Assembly (NCBI GenBank): GCA_020636445.1
Contig: JACJXV010000011.1
Coordinates: 21,978-85,977 of the forward strand
Length of the DNA stretch: 64,000 nucleotides
Direction of reading: 5' to 3'
DNA from: Lewinellaceae bacterium
Lineage (GTDB): Bacteria; Bacteroidota; Bacteroidia; Chitinophagales; Saprospiraceae
Every line of letters begins with the position of its first letter. Within the stretch, counting starts at the first letter, position 1. Positions 19,481-27,463 of the stretch are shown one piece after another. The notes beneath the pieces were generated by a model. The model searched no databases, was not told the origin of the DNA, and saw only the letters and a list, made by a program, of their open reading frames with translations. The position numbers and the translations under genes are program-made.

Positions 19481-19548
19481 TTCCACGAATAAATTATCCT
19501 CTATGAATAGAATTTGACACTTCTACCAGGCAAATGGATTCATCAGGT

Positions 19549-19581
19549 AAAGAACCCTCTCCTCCCGGAGAGAGGTTCTTT
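19549..19581 (+). terminator. Hairpin after the CBS gene
   Basis: Near-perfect hairpin starting AAAGAACC and ending GGTTCTTT, with stem CTCTC/GAGAG, between the CBS and Usp genes. The TTCTTTGCC end gives a short T-run. It could work on both strands. Confidence 0.65.
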
Positions 19582-19601
19582 GCCATACTAAAACGGCATG
19601 T

Positions 19602-20450
19602 ATGAAAAAGATTCTCGTCCCAACTGATTTCTCTGCTGCTGCTGCCAATGCGTTTTTATATGCCCAGCAATTAGCTCGCCACTGGCAAGAGGCCGAGATC
19701 AAGGTTATCCATGCTTACCAACCGGTCATGGATGCCGTCAACCCCTACTGGCAAGCGCCTTCTCCGGAGTATGTCAGCATGAAGGAAGGTACCCTGGAAC
19801 GGTTTGTTGGCCGCCATCGAATACAAAACCCGCCGGATAGTAACACCCTTGTTAAGGAGGTTATTATCCGCAAACAACTCCTGATGGGCTATGCAAGTGA
19901 AGAGATCGTTCAACTGAGCAAGGAGTATGATTTGATTATCATGTCTACCAGTGGTGAAAGCAATTTGTTACGACGTTTTTTTGGTAGTGTATCCACCCAC
20001 GTTGCCCGGTATGCCAACTGCCCGGTCCTGCTGATTCCTCCCGATGCCACTTTTACGGGTATAGCGAAAATTGTTTTTGCTACCGACCATCAACCCCAGG
20101 ATCCAAGCCTGATTCCGCGGCTTCTGGAAATGCCCTTCATTAAGGCGCAAAACTTACATATTGTTCATGCCGATAATGGTGAATCCGCCAACTTTGTTGC
20201 GGATCACTACCTGTGTACGTTGGCCCGTTCGGTAAACAATGACCTGGAATGCCAGACGATTAACCTCCAGAGTGATTCCGTCTGGGAAGCCCTCGAAACC
20301 TACGTCCAGGAGCACGACATCGACCTGGTTGCCATGGGCACCTTACACCGCAACCTGCTGGAACAACTCCTGCACCACAGTACTACCCGCGACCTGGTCC
20401 TACATGCAACTACGCCTATGCTGGTCATGCATAATGTTGATCATGTATAA
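19602..20450 (+). CDS. Universal stress protein with two Usp domains
   Basis: A 282-residue protein opening MKKILVPTDFSAAAANAF, the standard Usp start, with domain one to about residue 145 and a degenerate second domain to the end. The first domain has a nucleotide-loop-like segment STSGESNLLRRFFGSVSTHV; the second contains AMGTLHRNLLEQLLHHSTT. Double-domain Usps of this size are common in Bacteroidota. Role in stress survival is inferred from the family. Downstream of the CBS gene on the same strand but separated by a terminator hairpin. Confidence 0.9.
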   Translation: MKKILVPTDFSAAAANAFLYAQQLARHWQEAEIKVIHAYQPVMDAVNPYWQAPSPEYVSMKEGTLERFVGRHRIQNPPDSNTLVKEVIIRKQLLMGYASEEIVQLSKEYDLIIMSTSGESNLLRRFFGSVSTHVARYANCPVLLIPPDATFTGIAKIVFATDHQPQDPSLIPRLLEMPFIKAQNLHIVHADNGESANFVADHYLCTLARSVNNDLECQTINLQSDSVWEALETYVQEHDIDLVAMGTLHRNLLEQLLHHSTTRDLVLHATTPMLVMHNVDHV

Positions 20451-20615
20451 AAGGTGAGGTGGCTTGGGCAGTGATGTTTCTAACCTAAAATAAGCGTATG
20501 GGTGCTGGGAATTCGCGGATGGGGTATCATTAATACTGTTTAAGGCTGGACCAGCCCAGACGCAGGAGAACTACGCCAGATCGGCAAGCTTTATCAACCA
20601 AGGACAGCTGCCTTT

Positions 20616-21521
20616 TTATACCTCGAGTGGCGTACGGTCGCGCACCCGATCCATTTCTATTTTGAGGCGCTGGTAGCTGCTCTCTGATAACTCCACCAGG
20701 GGGAGACGGACTTCCTTTGTACACAGCCCCCGGATTTCCATGGCAGCTTTAATACCTACCGGATTACCTTCGCAATACAACCACGGGTGAACATCGAGTA
20801 AGTCCGCATGAATTTGGGCGGCAGTATAAAAATCCCCACTCAGTCCACACCGAACCATGGAGGAGAACTGCTGTGGAAAGACATTTGCAATAACGCTGAT
20901 AACGCCATCTGCTCCACATGCCAGCATAGGTAGTGTGAGTACATCATCTCCAGACAAAACCAGCAGGTGATCGGGCCGGTTTTTCAACAACTGCATCGCT
21001 TGCCCCAAATCACCCGAAGCCTCCTTCACGGCCACAAATTTATCGCTGGCTTCGGCCAGGCGTAAAACCGTTTCAGGCTTAACATTCGACCCCGTCCGGC
21101 TGGGTACATTATAGATGATAATAGGCACTGGAGAGACCTCGGCGATGGCCATATAGTGCCGGAAAATACCCTCCTGGGGTGGTTTATTGTACGCGGGGCT
21201 GCTTGACATGATGGCATCAAAACCTTCCAGATTATAATTTTGAATGCGATCCACCAGCATACTGGTCCAATTGCTGCCAAATAATCCGGCCACCAGAGGC
21301 TTCCGCCCGGCAACAGTCCGCAGGGTAAAGTCAAAAACCTCCCGGCATTCTTTCGAGGTGAGGGTTATCGCCTCCCCGGTCGTACCCAAAGACACGATGA
21401 AATCAACCCCTCCCTGGATGACAAATTCAATAATACCCTCCAGGGCGGTATAGTCGACAGCCTGGTTTCGGAAGGGCGTGGTTATTGCTACGCCCGTACC
21501 GCTAAGCTTGTGCTGCTTCAT
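20616..21521 (-). CDS. dapA: 4-hydroxy-tetrahydrodipicolinate synthase
   Basis: A 301-residue DapA that condenses pyruvate with aspartate semialdehyde, the first committed step towards diaminopimelate and lysine. The Schiff-base Lys sits in FVAVKEASGDL, the catalytic Tyr in IIIYNVPSRTG, and the substrate loop is SLGTTGEAITL. Length and N-terminus (MKQHKLSGTGVAITTPF) are typical. Its start overlaps the end of the DUF6913 gene by 20 bases, so it is translated from the same mRNA. Confidence 0.95.
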   Translation of the reverse strand: MKQHKLSGTGVAITTPFRNQAVDYTALEGIIEFVIQGGVDFIVSLGTTGEAITLTSKECREVFDFTLRTVAGRKPLVAGLFGSNWTSMLVDRIQNYNLEGFDAIMSSSPAYNKPPQEGIFRHYMAIAEVSPVPIIIYNVPSRTGSNVKPETVLRLAEASDKFVAVKEASGDLGQAMQLLKNRPDHLLVLSGDDVLTLPMLACGADGVISVIANVFPQQFSSMVRCGLSGDFYTAAQIHADLLDVHPWLYCEGNPVGIKAAMEIRGLCTKEVRLPLVELSESSYQRLKIEMDRVRDRTPLEV

Positions 21522-22056
21522 GTCTGGTGTTCGTCTTTTTTAATAAAACCTCCATTTCCTGGATAAACCCTGCTAAGCCTTGTTTATTGGCAACATCAAT
21601 CATTACATCATAGGCATATGTATGCTCCGTAATCGGGCCAACCTTAAGATGAGCTGGTGTCAAGGCAGCAATATATTCGGCATGTAAATCACTAACGGGA
21701 TTCAGGTTTATCAATACATCGAAGGTATGGTCGCAGAAGTCGGTCACATTAGCCCCATTGGGACGAAGAGCCCAATCGATGTTTTTTAGATTATAATACC
21801 GGAACGTGAAATTGGGATCTTCCTGTTTACTGTCAAAAAAGCCCAGGGTTTTTACCCGTTTACCTTGTTCCCGCAACTGGTCAGCATAAGCTAACACGGT
21901 AGTACGAGTTGCCAGTTCGGTAGCATTAAACAGGATACCAATGTTTAGCGCCTCTGAAAAATTGACCGGCTGGCGGGCTTCCCGTCGGCGTTGGTTAAGT
22001 TGGTTGAACAAATATTTATTGCGCAACCGCAACCTGATGGATTGAATAAGTCCCAT
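21502..22056 (-). CDS. DUF6913 family protein
   Basis: A 184-residue Bacteroidota-specific protein, resembling DUF6913: a basic N-terminal helix (LIQSIRLRLRNKYLFNQL), then a Rossmann-like part with IGILFNATELATR, LGFFDSKQEDPNF and DVLINLNPVSD. Function unknown. It overlaps dapA by 20 bases; this pairing suggests a link with lysine or cell-wall synthesis or just operon economy. accA lies 150 bp upstream on the same strand. Confidence 0.75.
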   Translation of the reverse strand: MGLIQSIRLRLRNKYLFNQLNQRRREARQPVNFSEALNIGILFNATELATRTTVLAYADQLREQGKRVKTLGFFDSKQEDPNFTFRYYNLKNIDWALRPNGANVTDFCDHTFDVLINLNPVSDLHAEYIAALTPAHLKVGPITEHTYAYDVMIDVANKQGLAGFIQEMEVLLKKTNTRHEAAQA

Positions 22057-22208
22057 ATTTAGTTGGTGTTAGCCACCTCTCTTTTACTGCATTAAGTAAG
22101 GGGGATGCACAAAAGAGCTGCCGCAGCCATTTGCTTCAAGCAGGTAGTTTCTCCAAAAGAACGTGCCAGAGGTGAGCGTATTGCTATCCCGGGAAAGGTA
22201 TAGCGCAA

Positions 22209-23216
22209 TTACTTATTGTTGCGCTTTTTCTTTTCAGGTGTTGGTTCGGGTTCAGGTTCTTCAGATACCTCAACGACGGACCCCATCCGGCTATATTTCT
22301 CAATGCGTTCCAGGATGCGTTCATCCGGGTCCATGTCCTGTACCTCTGACAGCGCCTTTTTTAACTGGCGCTTCAGGAGTTTCGCCATTTCTTCGGGGTT
22401 GGAATGAGCCCCCCCCGTGGGTTCTTTGATGATGCCATCGATTAACCCTTGTTCGAACATATCGTCAGCAGTAAGCTTAAGTGCTTCTGCTGCCTGCTCC
22501 TTGTAGTCCCAACTGCGCCATAAGATCGACGAGCAGGATTCCGGCGAAATGACCGAGTACCAGGTGTTTTCCAACATATATACCCGATCACCCAAACCAA
22601 TACCGATAGCCCCTCCGGAGGCCCCTTCGCCAATGACTGCACAGACGATAGGAACTCGCAACTGCGCCATTTCAAACAAATTCCGGGCAATAGCTTCTGC
22701 CTGGCCTCGTTCTTCTGCTTCAATACCCGGGAAAGCTCCCGGGGTATCAATCAGGGTGACAACCGGAAAGTTGAATCGCTCGGCCAGCTTCATCAGGCGC
22801 AATGCCTTGCGGTACCCTTCCGGGTTCGCCATCCCAAAGTTGCGGAACTGCCGCATCTTGGTATTAACCCCTTTTTGGTGGCCAATGATCATTACCGTCT
22901 GCCCGTCCAGGTTAGCCAGGCCACCGACAATCGCTTTGTCGTCATTGACAAAACGATCACCGTGGAGTTCGATGAACTTGCGGCACATCTGGTTTATATA
23001 GTACAGGGTATACGGCCGCTCCGGATGACGCGATAACTGTACACGTTGCCACCCCGTCAGGTTACTATATATCTCCCGGCGCTTATTCGTAATCTTGCGC
23101 TCCAGGGTCTTGATCATCTCCGTGACGTCAATGTCGCCATCTTCCCCTACCTCTTTGAGTTTTTCCAATTGCTCATAAAGGGTTTCCAAAGGCTTCTCAA
23201 ACTCCAAAAAGACCAT
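22209..23216 (-). CDS. accA: Acetyl-CoA carboxylase carboxyltransferase subunit alpha
   Basis: A 335-residue AccA, which with AccD transfers carboxyl from biotin to acetyl-CoA in fatty-acid synthesis. Signatures: MVFLEFEKPLETLYEQLEKL coiled N-terminus, RHPERPYTLYYI, FNFPVVTLIDTPGAFPGIEA, and GEGASGGAIGIGLGD, the acyl-CoA oxyanion region. The Met at 23216 matches family starts; the frame is open 11 codons further upstream. The C-terminus carries a short Glu/Pro/Lys tail beyond the usual end. Confidence 0.95.
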   Translation of the reverse strand: MVFLEFEKPLETLYEQLEKLKEVGEDGDIDVTEMIKTLERKITNKRREIYSNLTGWQRVQLSRHPERPYTLYYINQMCRKFIELHGDRFVNDDKAIVGGLANLDGQTVMIIGHQKGVNTKMRQFRNFGMANPEGYRKALRLMKLAERFNFPVVTLIDTPGAFPGIEAEERGQAEAIARNLFEMAQLRVPIVCAVIGEGASGGAIGIGLGDRVYMLENTWYSVISPESCSSILWRSWDYKEQAAEALKLTADDMFEQGLIDGIIKEPTGGAHSNPEEMAKLLKRQLKKALSEVQDMDPDERILERIEKYSRMGSVVEVSEEPEPEPTPEKKKRNNK

Positions 23217-23372
23217 ATTAAACGGGCTTTGCGTTCCAAAATCAACCAATTCCTGCTGGTGACTCCCGCGGAAGTCACCACAAAATTAGCAATCTGCGGC
23301 TTGCTGTAACGGCAATTGGAATTTTTTTTCGTTTTTTTCCTCTCAAGTATTGCGCGATTAACCTTAGGAAGT

Positions 23373-23380
23373 TATTTTTG
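23373..23380 (+). promoter_or_regulatory. Possible -7 box for the first tRNA-Asp gene
   Basis: TATTTTTG fits the TAnnTTTG consensus and lies 45 bp upstream of the tRNA 5' end. No convincing -33 element was identified. Confidence 0.35.
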
Positions 23381-23424
23381 CACTCGCTGCGGTGAAAAGC
23401 ACTGTCGCAATATTGAAATTTCAC

Positions 23425-23498
23425 GGTTCGGTAGTTCAGTTGGTTAGAATACGTGCCTGTCACGCACGGGGTCGCGGGTTCGAGTCCCGTCCGGACCG
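23425..23498 (+). tRNA. tRNA-Asp (GTC), copy 1
   Basis: A 74-nt tRNA. Acceptor stem GGTTCGG pairs with CCGGACC (one G-T pair). The D arm is in GTTCAGTTGGTTAGAA, the anticodon arm is CGTGC-CTGTCAC-GCACG with anticodon GTC, and the T arm is CGGGTTCGAGTCCCG. The discriminator base is G and CCA is not encoded. Identical to the copy at 23801. Confidence 0.98.
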
Positions 23499-23540
23499 CT
23501 TTCACCCGCCGAAGCTCCTTGGAGCAAAGGTAGGTAACCT

Positions 23541-23580
23541 CCCGCCGCAGTTCATCACAAAAACTGCGGCGGGCTTTTTT
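23541..23580 (+). terminator. Terminator after tRNA-Asp copy 1
   Basis: Perfect 10-bp stem CCCGCCGCAG/CTGCGGCGGG (23541-23550 with 23564-23573) followed by CTTTTTTTT. Confidence 0.85.
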
Positions 23581-23766
23581 TCCTCCAGCATTGGTGAGAT
23601 TTATCCCCTCCCGGCTCGAGGAACACGCATACAAACGTGTATGTAGTTTTTGCATGAACATTAACAACCTTGGGTTGTTGAAAGATATGCTGCGCGGCAT
23701 CAGCCGCCCGGCGCTTTTCAGTCGTGGGGAACTTGAGGTTCCTGTAAGTCGGCTTTGATATATAAA

Positions 23767-23796
23767 GGACTAATGCTCCTAACCAGGCATTAGTCC
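23767..23796. repeat. Perfect 10-bp inverted repeat just before tRNA-Asp copy 2
   Basis: GGACTAATGC (23767-23776) and GCATTAGTCC (23787-23796) with a 10-nt loop end four bases before the second tRNA. There is no T-run, so it is not a plain terminator; an RNA-processing or protection hairpin is possible. Confidence 0.6.
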
Positions 23797-23800
23797 TCAA

Positions 23801-23874
23801 GGTTCGGTAGTTCAGTTGGTTAGAATACGTGCCTGTCACGCACGGGGTCGCGGGTTCGAGTCCCGTCCGGACCG
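23801..23874 (+). tRNA. tRNA-Asp (GTC), copy 2
   Basis: Identical over all 74 nt to the tRNA at 23425-23498, with anticodon GTC, discriminator G and no encoded CCA. The flanks differ, so the duplication covers little more than the tRNA itself. Immediately followed by the 137-bp tandem repeat whose units end with the tRNA 3' sequence. Confidence 0.98.
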
Positions 23875-24147
23875 CAAAAAGCCTGAGCATTTGCTCGGGC
23901 TTTTGTGTTTATAGCTGCACACAATTAAGGAGCGGTGAATCAGTGAGGTCCGGACGGGGCGAGAAGTTTATCCCGATGAGCCCTGCGAATCGGGAAGTCC
24001 CGTCCGGACCGCAAAAAGCCTGAGCATTTGCTCGGGCTTTTGTGTTTATAGCTGCACACAATCAAGGAGCAGTGAATCAGTGAGGTCCGGACGGGGCGAG
24101 AAGTTTATCCCGATGAGCCCTGCGAATCGGGAAGTCCCGTCCGGACC
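23874..24147. repeat. Tandem 137-bp repeat carrying a tRNA-Asp 3'-end copy
   Basis: Two copies (23874-24010 and 24011-24147) differ at two positions. Each begins with a terminator hairpin (GCCTGAGC/GCTCGGGC then TTTT) and ends with AGTCCCGTCCGGACC, the T-arm/acceptor end of the upstream tRNA. Each unit also holds the reverse complement GGTCCGGACGGG about 50 nt before that end, with an inner stem TCCCGAT/ATCGGGA, so the RNA could fold into a long two-step hairpin. The repeats may have arisen by slippage or by integration at the tRNA end. Confidence 0.9.
23881..23904 (+). terminator. Terminator after tRNA-Asp copy 2 (repeated at 24018)
   Basis: GCCTGAGC/GCTCGGGC stem with an ATTT loop and a TTTT tail. 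An identical copy lies 137 bp downstream at 24018-24041 as part of the tandem repeat. Confidence 0.8.
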
Positions 24148-24159
24148 GCCTATTTTGTT

Positions 24160-24389
24160 ATGCAAGATTTCCACTACGTCTACATCCTGAAATGTGCAGG
24201 CGGGAAGTATTACACCGGATGCACCCAGGACCTCGAAGATAGATTAGCGCGACACCATCGCGGATCCGTCCCCGCCGAAGGCCACTGGAATTAGTCTCCT
24301 ACATCGCTTTCCGCGACAAGTACAAAGCCTTTCAATACGAAAAATACCTGAAAACCGGTTCCGGAAGAGCGGTTTTTTCAGTGCAGTAG
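24160..24389 (+). pseudogene. GIY-YIG domain protein, frameshifted
   Basis: From ATG 24160 the frame reads a typical UPF0213-type GIY-YIG start (HYVYILKCAGGKYYTGCTQD, then LEDRLARHHRGSVPAEG) but stops at 24292 after 44 codons. The remaining family sequence, PLELVSYIAFRDKYKAFQYE and KYLKTGSGRA, continues in another frame up to TAG 24387. A one-base deletion or equivalent near 24275-24290 explains this. The intact protein would be a small single-strand-type nuclease fold of unknown role. It starts 12 bp after the tRNA-derived repeat. A sequencing error cannot be excluded. Confidence 0.8.
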
Positions 24390-24551
24390 CATTGAGAATG
24401 TATCCTTTGCCCTTCAGGTCGATATCGATATAGGTGAGACCGGAGTGTTAAACCAGGTTCTCTTCCAATAGGGCCAGGGAGAAGATCCCCCCTGCTGGAA
24501 GTATTGGACACATGGTTTTGAGTGGCACGTTCAAGTTCTTCTATTCCCCAT

Positions 24552-25700
24552 CTAATCCAATCTGAATAAATCAAAGTACTCTTTAAAAATATAGAGGCGA
24601 TTTCTTTGCATACCCGATATTTCATGAAGAACTCCCAAGCGCTCTAATTCTTTGATCAGTTTGTATGCCGTTACATTGGATTTACCAATGACTTTTTCTA
24701 CCTCATTGACACTTAAAATGGGCTGGGTATACAACTGATCGACAACCTTTAGTCCATCTCCTGCTCTGGAACCGATGCTTTTCAACCGTTCGGGTAACTC
24801 CTTTTGTAGTTGCAAAATCCGGTCAAATACCTGAACACCCTTCCTGGCAGTCTCCTTCACGCCAACTAAAAAGAATTTAAGCCATTGGGAGAGATCGTTG
24901 TGGGTACGTACCCGCATCAAATTATCATAGTACAAGACTCTGTTCTTCTCAAAAAAATCAGACAGATATAAAATCGGTTGCTTTAAAATTCCTCTATTCA
25001 CCAGATATAGTGTTATCAACAGGCGCCCAACGCGTCCGTTACCATCGAGAAAGGGGTGAATCGTTTCAAATTGATAATGGATCAGCGCAATACGGATCAA
25101 ATCAGGAATAGGAATAGCTTCGTCATTAGCAAACTTCTCCAGATCAGACATTAAGTCAGGAACAGTATGATGGACTGGGGGAACGAAAACAGCATCCCCA
25201 ATAGTTGCCCCACCAATCCAGTTTTGTGAACGACGGTACTCGCCAGGCATCTTGTTTTCTCCTCGTACCCCCGCCAACAGGGTCTTATGGACCTTACAGA
25301 TGAGCCGGGATGAAAAGGGTAGTTCCTGCATGGTTTCCATGGCAACACCCATTGCTTTAATATAATTCTGCACCTCCTCCCAGTCGTTTCTTTTTTCAAA
25401 AGGGATCTCTCCTTCCTTCAGAAAGACTTCCTCCATTTGTGTTTTTGTGCCTTCAATCCTGGATGATTGCGTGGCCTCCTTAACCATATGCATGCGTATG
25501 AAGAGCTCAATATTGACGTACGTTGAGTACATATCCAATCGACCAAGCTGGCGGTCCGCTTCACTGAGCAACTGGATGACTTCCATATCATCGATCTGCC
25601 AGAATCGATGAATTGGGTTGGGTTGGAAACTCCGGTAAGATCCTTGCTGGACAATATGACCTGCTTCAAATTTATTCACCTCATGACGCTTTAGCTTCAA
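24552..25700 (-). CDS. Fic family protein with C-terminal winged helix
   Basis: A 382-residue Fic protein. The catalytic motif is HPFLDGNGRVGR (about residues 214-225), which transfers AMP from ATP to target hydroxyl groups. An N-terminal inhibitory helix is visible in SSRIEGTKT (about residue 80), the (S/T)xxxE(G/N) motif of class II Fic proteins, so activity should be autoinhibited. The last 80 residues look like a winged helix-turn-helix (ILSVNEVEKVIGKSNVTAYKLIKELERLGVL). No antitoxin gene is adjacent. Targets unknown; DNA-binding control of its own gene is an inference. Confidence 0.92.
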   Translation of the reverse strand: MKLKRHEVNKFEAGHIVQQGSYRSFQPNPIHRFWQIDDMEVIQLLSEADRQLGRLDMYSTYVNIELFIRMHMVKEATQSSRIEGTKTQMEEVFLKEGEIPFEKRNDWEEVQNYIKAMGVAMETMQELPFSSRLICKVHKTLLAGVRGENKMPGEYRRSQNWIGGATIGDAVFVPPVHHTVPDLMSDLEKFANDEAIPIPDLIRIALIHYQFETIHPFLDGNGRVGRLLITLYLVNRGILKQPILYLSDFFEKNRVLYYDNLMRVRTHNDLSQWLKFFLVGVKETARKGVQVFDRILQLQKELPERLKSIGSRAGDGLKVVDQLYTQPILSVNEVEKVIGKSNVTAYKLIKELERLGVLHEISGMQRNRLYIFKEYFDLFRLD

Positions 25701-26285
25701 TAAAGATACTCCTATTTAAGAATAATGGCAAAAACTTAACTAATCATCACGCTGGTTAATTTTTTTTCTTCTTTTCTTAAATAAAACACATCCAAGTGTA
25801 ATAGCACAACTTGAACTGAAAGCCAAGGTATACCACAGCCCTGGCATTAATGCTTCGTCAAAATGGTGAGCGTTGAGCGTAACTCGATGCAACCCTTTCA
25901 AAGTGGACTGATTTTCTTCGCTCGCCGAAGCTCATCAGAGCGCAGGCAGGGATTCGCCCGCCGAAAGTTTAGTAGAGGCGAGTCTTCCCTCTTCACGTAA
26001 AGACCTTGCAGAACCGCATTGTCCTTTCCCAGGGCATGTCTGCTGATTTTTTACCCAACCCAATGCAAAATACCTTGCCTAAAATTGTATTTTTAATCAC
26101 CCCCACGGTGCTGTCTAGTAAAAGGGCGTAGTCTGGTAACCCAGGAAACCATTGCACTCTTACTTTTATAGCCCAACGAATAACAACCATACCGTTGTGC
26201 TTTCCTCTGTAAACTGTTGAATATTCTTAAGTGGCTTGGTTAGACTTCCCTTTTGAGCCTCCTTATTTCAATTCAATAATGACCT
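25701..26285. other. 585-bp region with a gene remnant and no intact gene
   Basis: Contains the probable remnant at 25740-25935, an inverted-repeat-like stretch around 25921-25980 (CTCGCCGAAGCTC and CGCCCGCCGAAAG), and otherwise no plausible reading frame. A 65-codon minus-strand frame at 25993-26190 has no recognisable features. Confidence 0.45.
25740..25935 (-). pseudogene. Possible C-terminal remnant of a membrane protein gene
   Basis: On the minus strand a frame without an in-frame start reads STLKGLHRVTLNAHHFDEAL, then a hydrophobic segment GLWYTLAFSSSCAITLGCVL and a basic tail ending at TAG 25740-25742. This looks like the last membrane helix of a multi-pass protein. Its upstream part is cut by a TGA and a GC-rich repeat-like sequence. 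Too short to name. Confidence 0.3.
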
Positions 26286-26747
26286 ATGAAAAGCCTGATT
26301 TCTATAGCTGCATCAGCACTGTTACTCGTAGCTGTTTACGCCTGTAAAACCGCCACTACCGGACAAGGGAAGGCTGCATTCAACTACGACTACCTGTATA
26401 CGGGCATCTGGGTGGTAGACACCCTCCTTACGCTGGGGCCGGATGTTCCCAATATCGAAACCGACAAAAACGAGTACCAATTCACCCGGGAAGGAACAAG
26501 CACCACCCAGGGAACCCGCACCACGATTACACCCTTAGCCTCCGTCAGCGTTTCCTATACTATTACGGACGGTACCATCCATTTTGACCCGGGAGCGACA
26601 TTTATGCAAACAAAATTTGATGCGAAAACCGGACAGCTATTGGGTACCCGATACATGGGCTTACCTGCTTACAAAATCATGGAATTAAGCCCAACAAAAC
26701 TTACCCTGAAAAGTGATGCTGTTCTGATGAAACTGAAAGCTAAATAA
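26286..26747 (+). CDS. Putative lipoprotein, lipocalin-like
   Basis: A 153-residue protein with a lipoprotein signal ending VAVYAC (Cys20). The mature part is beta-rich (YDYLYTGIWVVDTLLTLGP, then TRTTITPLASVSVSYTITDG and LSPTKLTLKSDAVLMKLKA), a pattern seen in lipocalin-like lipoproteins of Bacteroidota that start with a gain-of-fold GxW. Function unknown. A zinc-ribbon protein gene follows after 34 bp on the same strand. Confidence 0.75.
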   Translation: MKSLISIAASALLLVAVYACKTATTGQGKAAFNYDYLYTGIWVVDTLLTLGPDVPNIETDKNEYQFTREGTSTTQGTRTTITPLASVSVSYTITDGTIHFDPGATFMQTKFDAKTGQLLGTRYMGLPAYKIMELSPTKLTLKSDAVLMKLKAK

Positions 26748-26781
26748 TAGCACTAGCGTAATTACACAAAAAACAATCCAT

Positions 26782-27102
26782 ATGGGACGAGTAACCCAAA
26801 TCCAAATTTCAGGAGATAATGACCCACCTCTACATCCTGTAAAGTATGAAATGCACTATTTTTACTGCGATCATTGTGGTTCATTCGACATGGAACTGTA
26901 TGAGGCTCGCGAAGGGTTCAGTAAAAAAATAAAGGGGGTTCGCTGCAACAATTGTGGTCAGGAATACGAACTCGGTTCGCCCTTTTTTACCCGCCATGAT
27001 AACCCCCGAGCATTTACGATGGCGGATGTTCCCCGGCCGTTAAATAAAAATTACTATGAGGTAGGCAGCAAATTAGGCCCGGTTGATGATGAGCTGGAAT
27101 GA
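26782..27102 (+). CDS. Small zinc-ribbon protein
   Basis: A 106-residue soluble protein with two CxxC pairs, YCDHCGSFDME and CNNCGQEYE, spaced about 28 residues, as in a zinc ribbon. No DNA-binding or enzymatic domain is recognisable. The acidic C-terminus is GPVDDELE. Likely co-transcribed with the preceding lipoprotein gene. Role unknown. Confidence 0.65.
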   Translation: MGRVTQIQISGDNDPPLHPVKYEMHYFYCDHCGSFDMELYEAREGFSKKIKGVRCNNCGQEYELGSPFFTRHDNPRAFTMADVPRPLNKNYYEVGSKLGPVDDELE

Positions 27103-27463
27103 ATAAATGATGATCGCCATACTTTGTATTGCTTCTCCAGCAGACCGCATTTCCTTTTCACGACAGCCAGCGAGGTATCCGCCTGCCTTTCTTTAGCGGG
27201 CAATATGTCCGTTTTCCCTGTTTTTTCACTTTTCCAATACCGGTTAAGGGGAAATGTTCGTAAATATACTGGCCCTTACGTGCTGGGGCGTTTGGCAGTG
27301 TCAACAATACCCCATCGTTGCCAACGACACAGGGTATAGCCCGGTCGGTACATGGTGCTCCAGCGCTTAAGGAGGGGACCAAATGATCTGCCTTAATCCT
27401 CTTTATCTTTTTCCTATACCTATCGCTTTGTGCGGGTATAATCACTGTTAATGAGCAAATCCA
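27103..27463. other. Intergenic region upstream of the GH3 gene
   Basis: About 360 bp. Frames of 71 and 103 codons on opposite strands overlap each other and show no domain or signal, so I do not call them. TATCTTTT at 27408-27415 resembles a -7 box, some 50 bp before the GH3 ATG. Confidence 0.4.

Noticed and set aside
24332..24625. 97-codon minus-strand frame overlapping the end of the Fic gene
   Set aside because: Overlaps the Fic 3' end and the GIY-YIG remnant in another frame and shows no family features.
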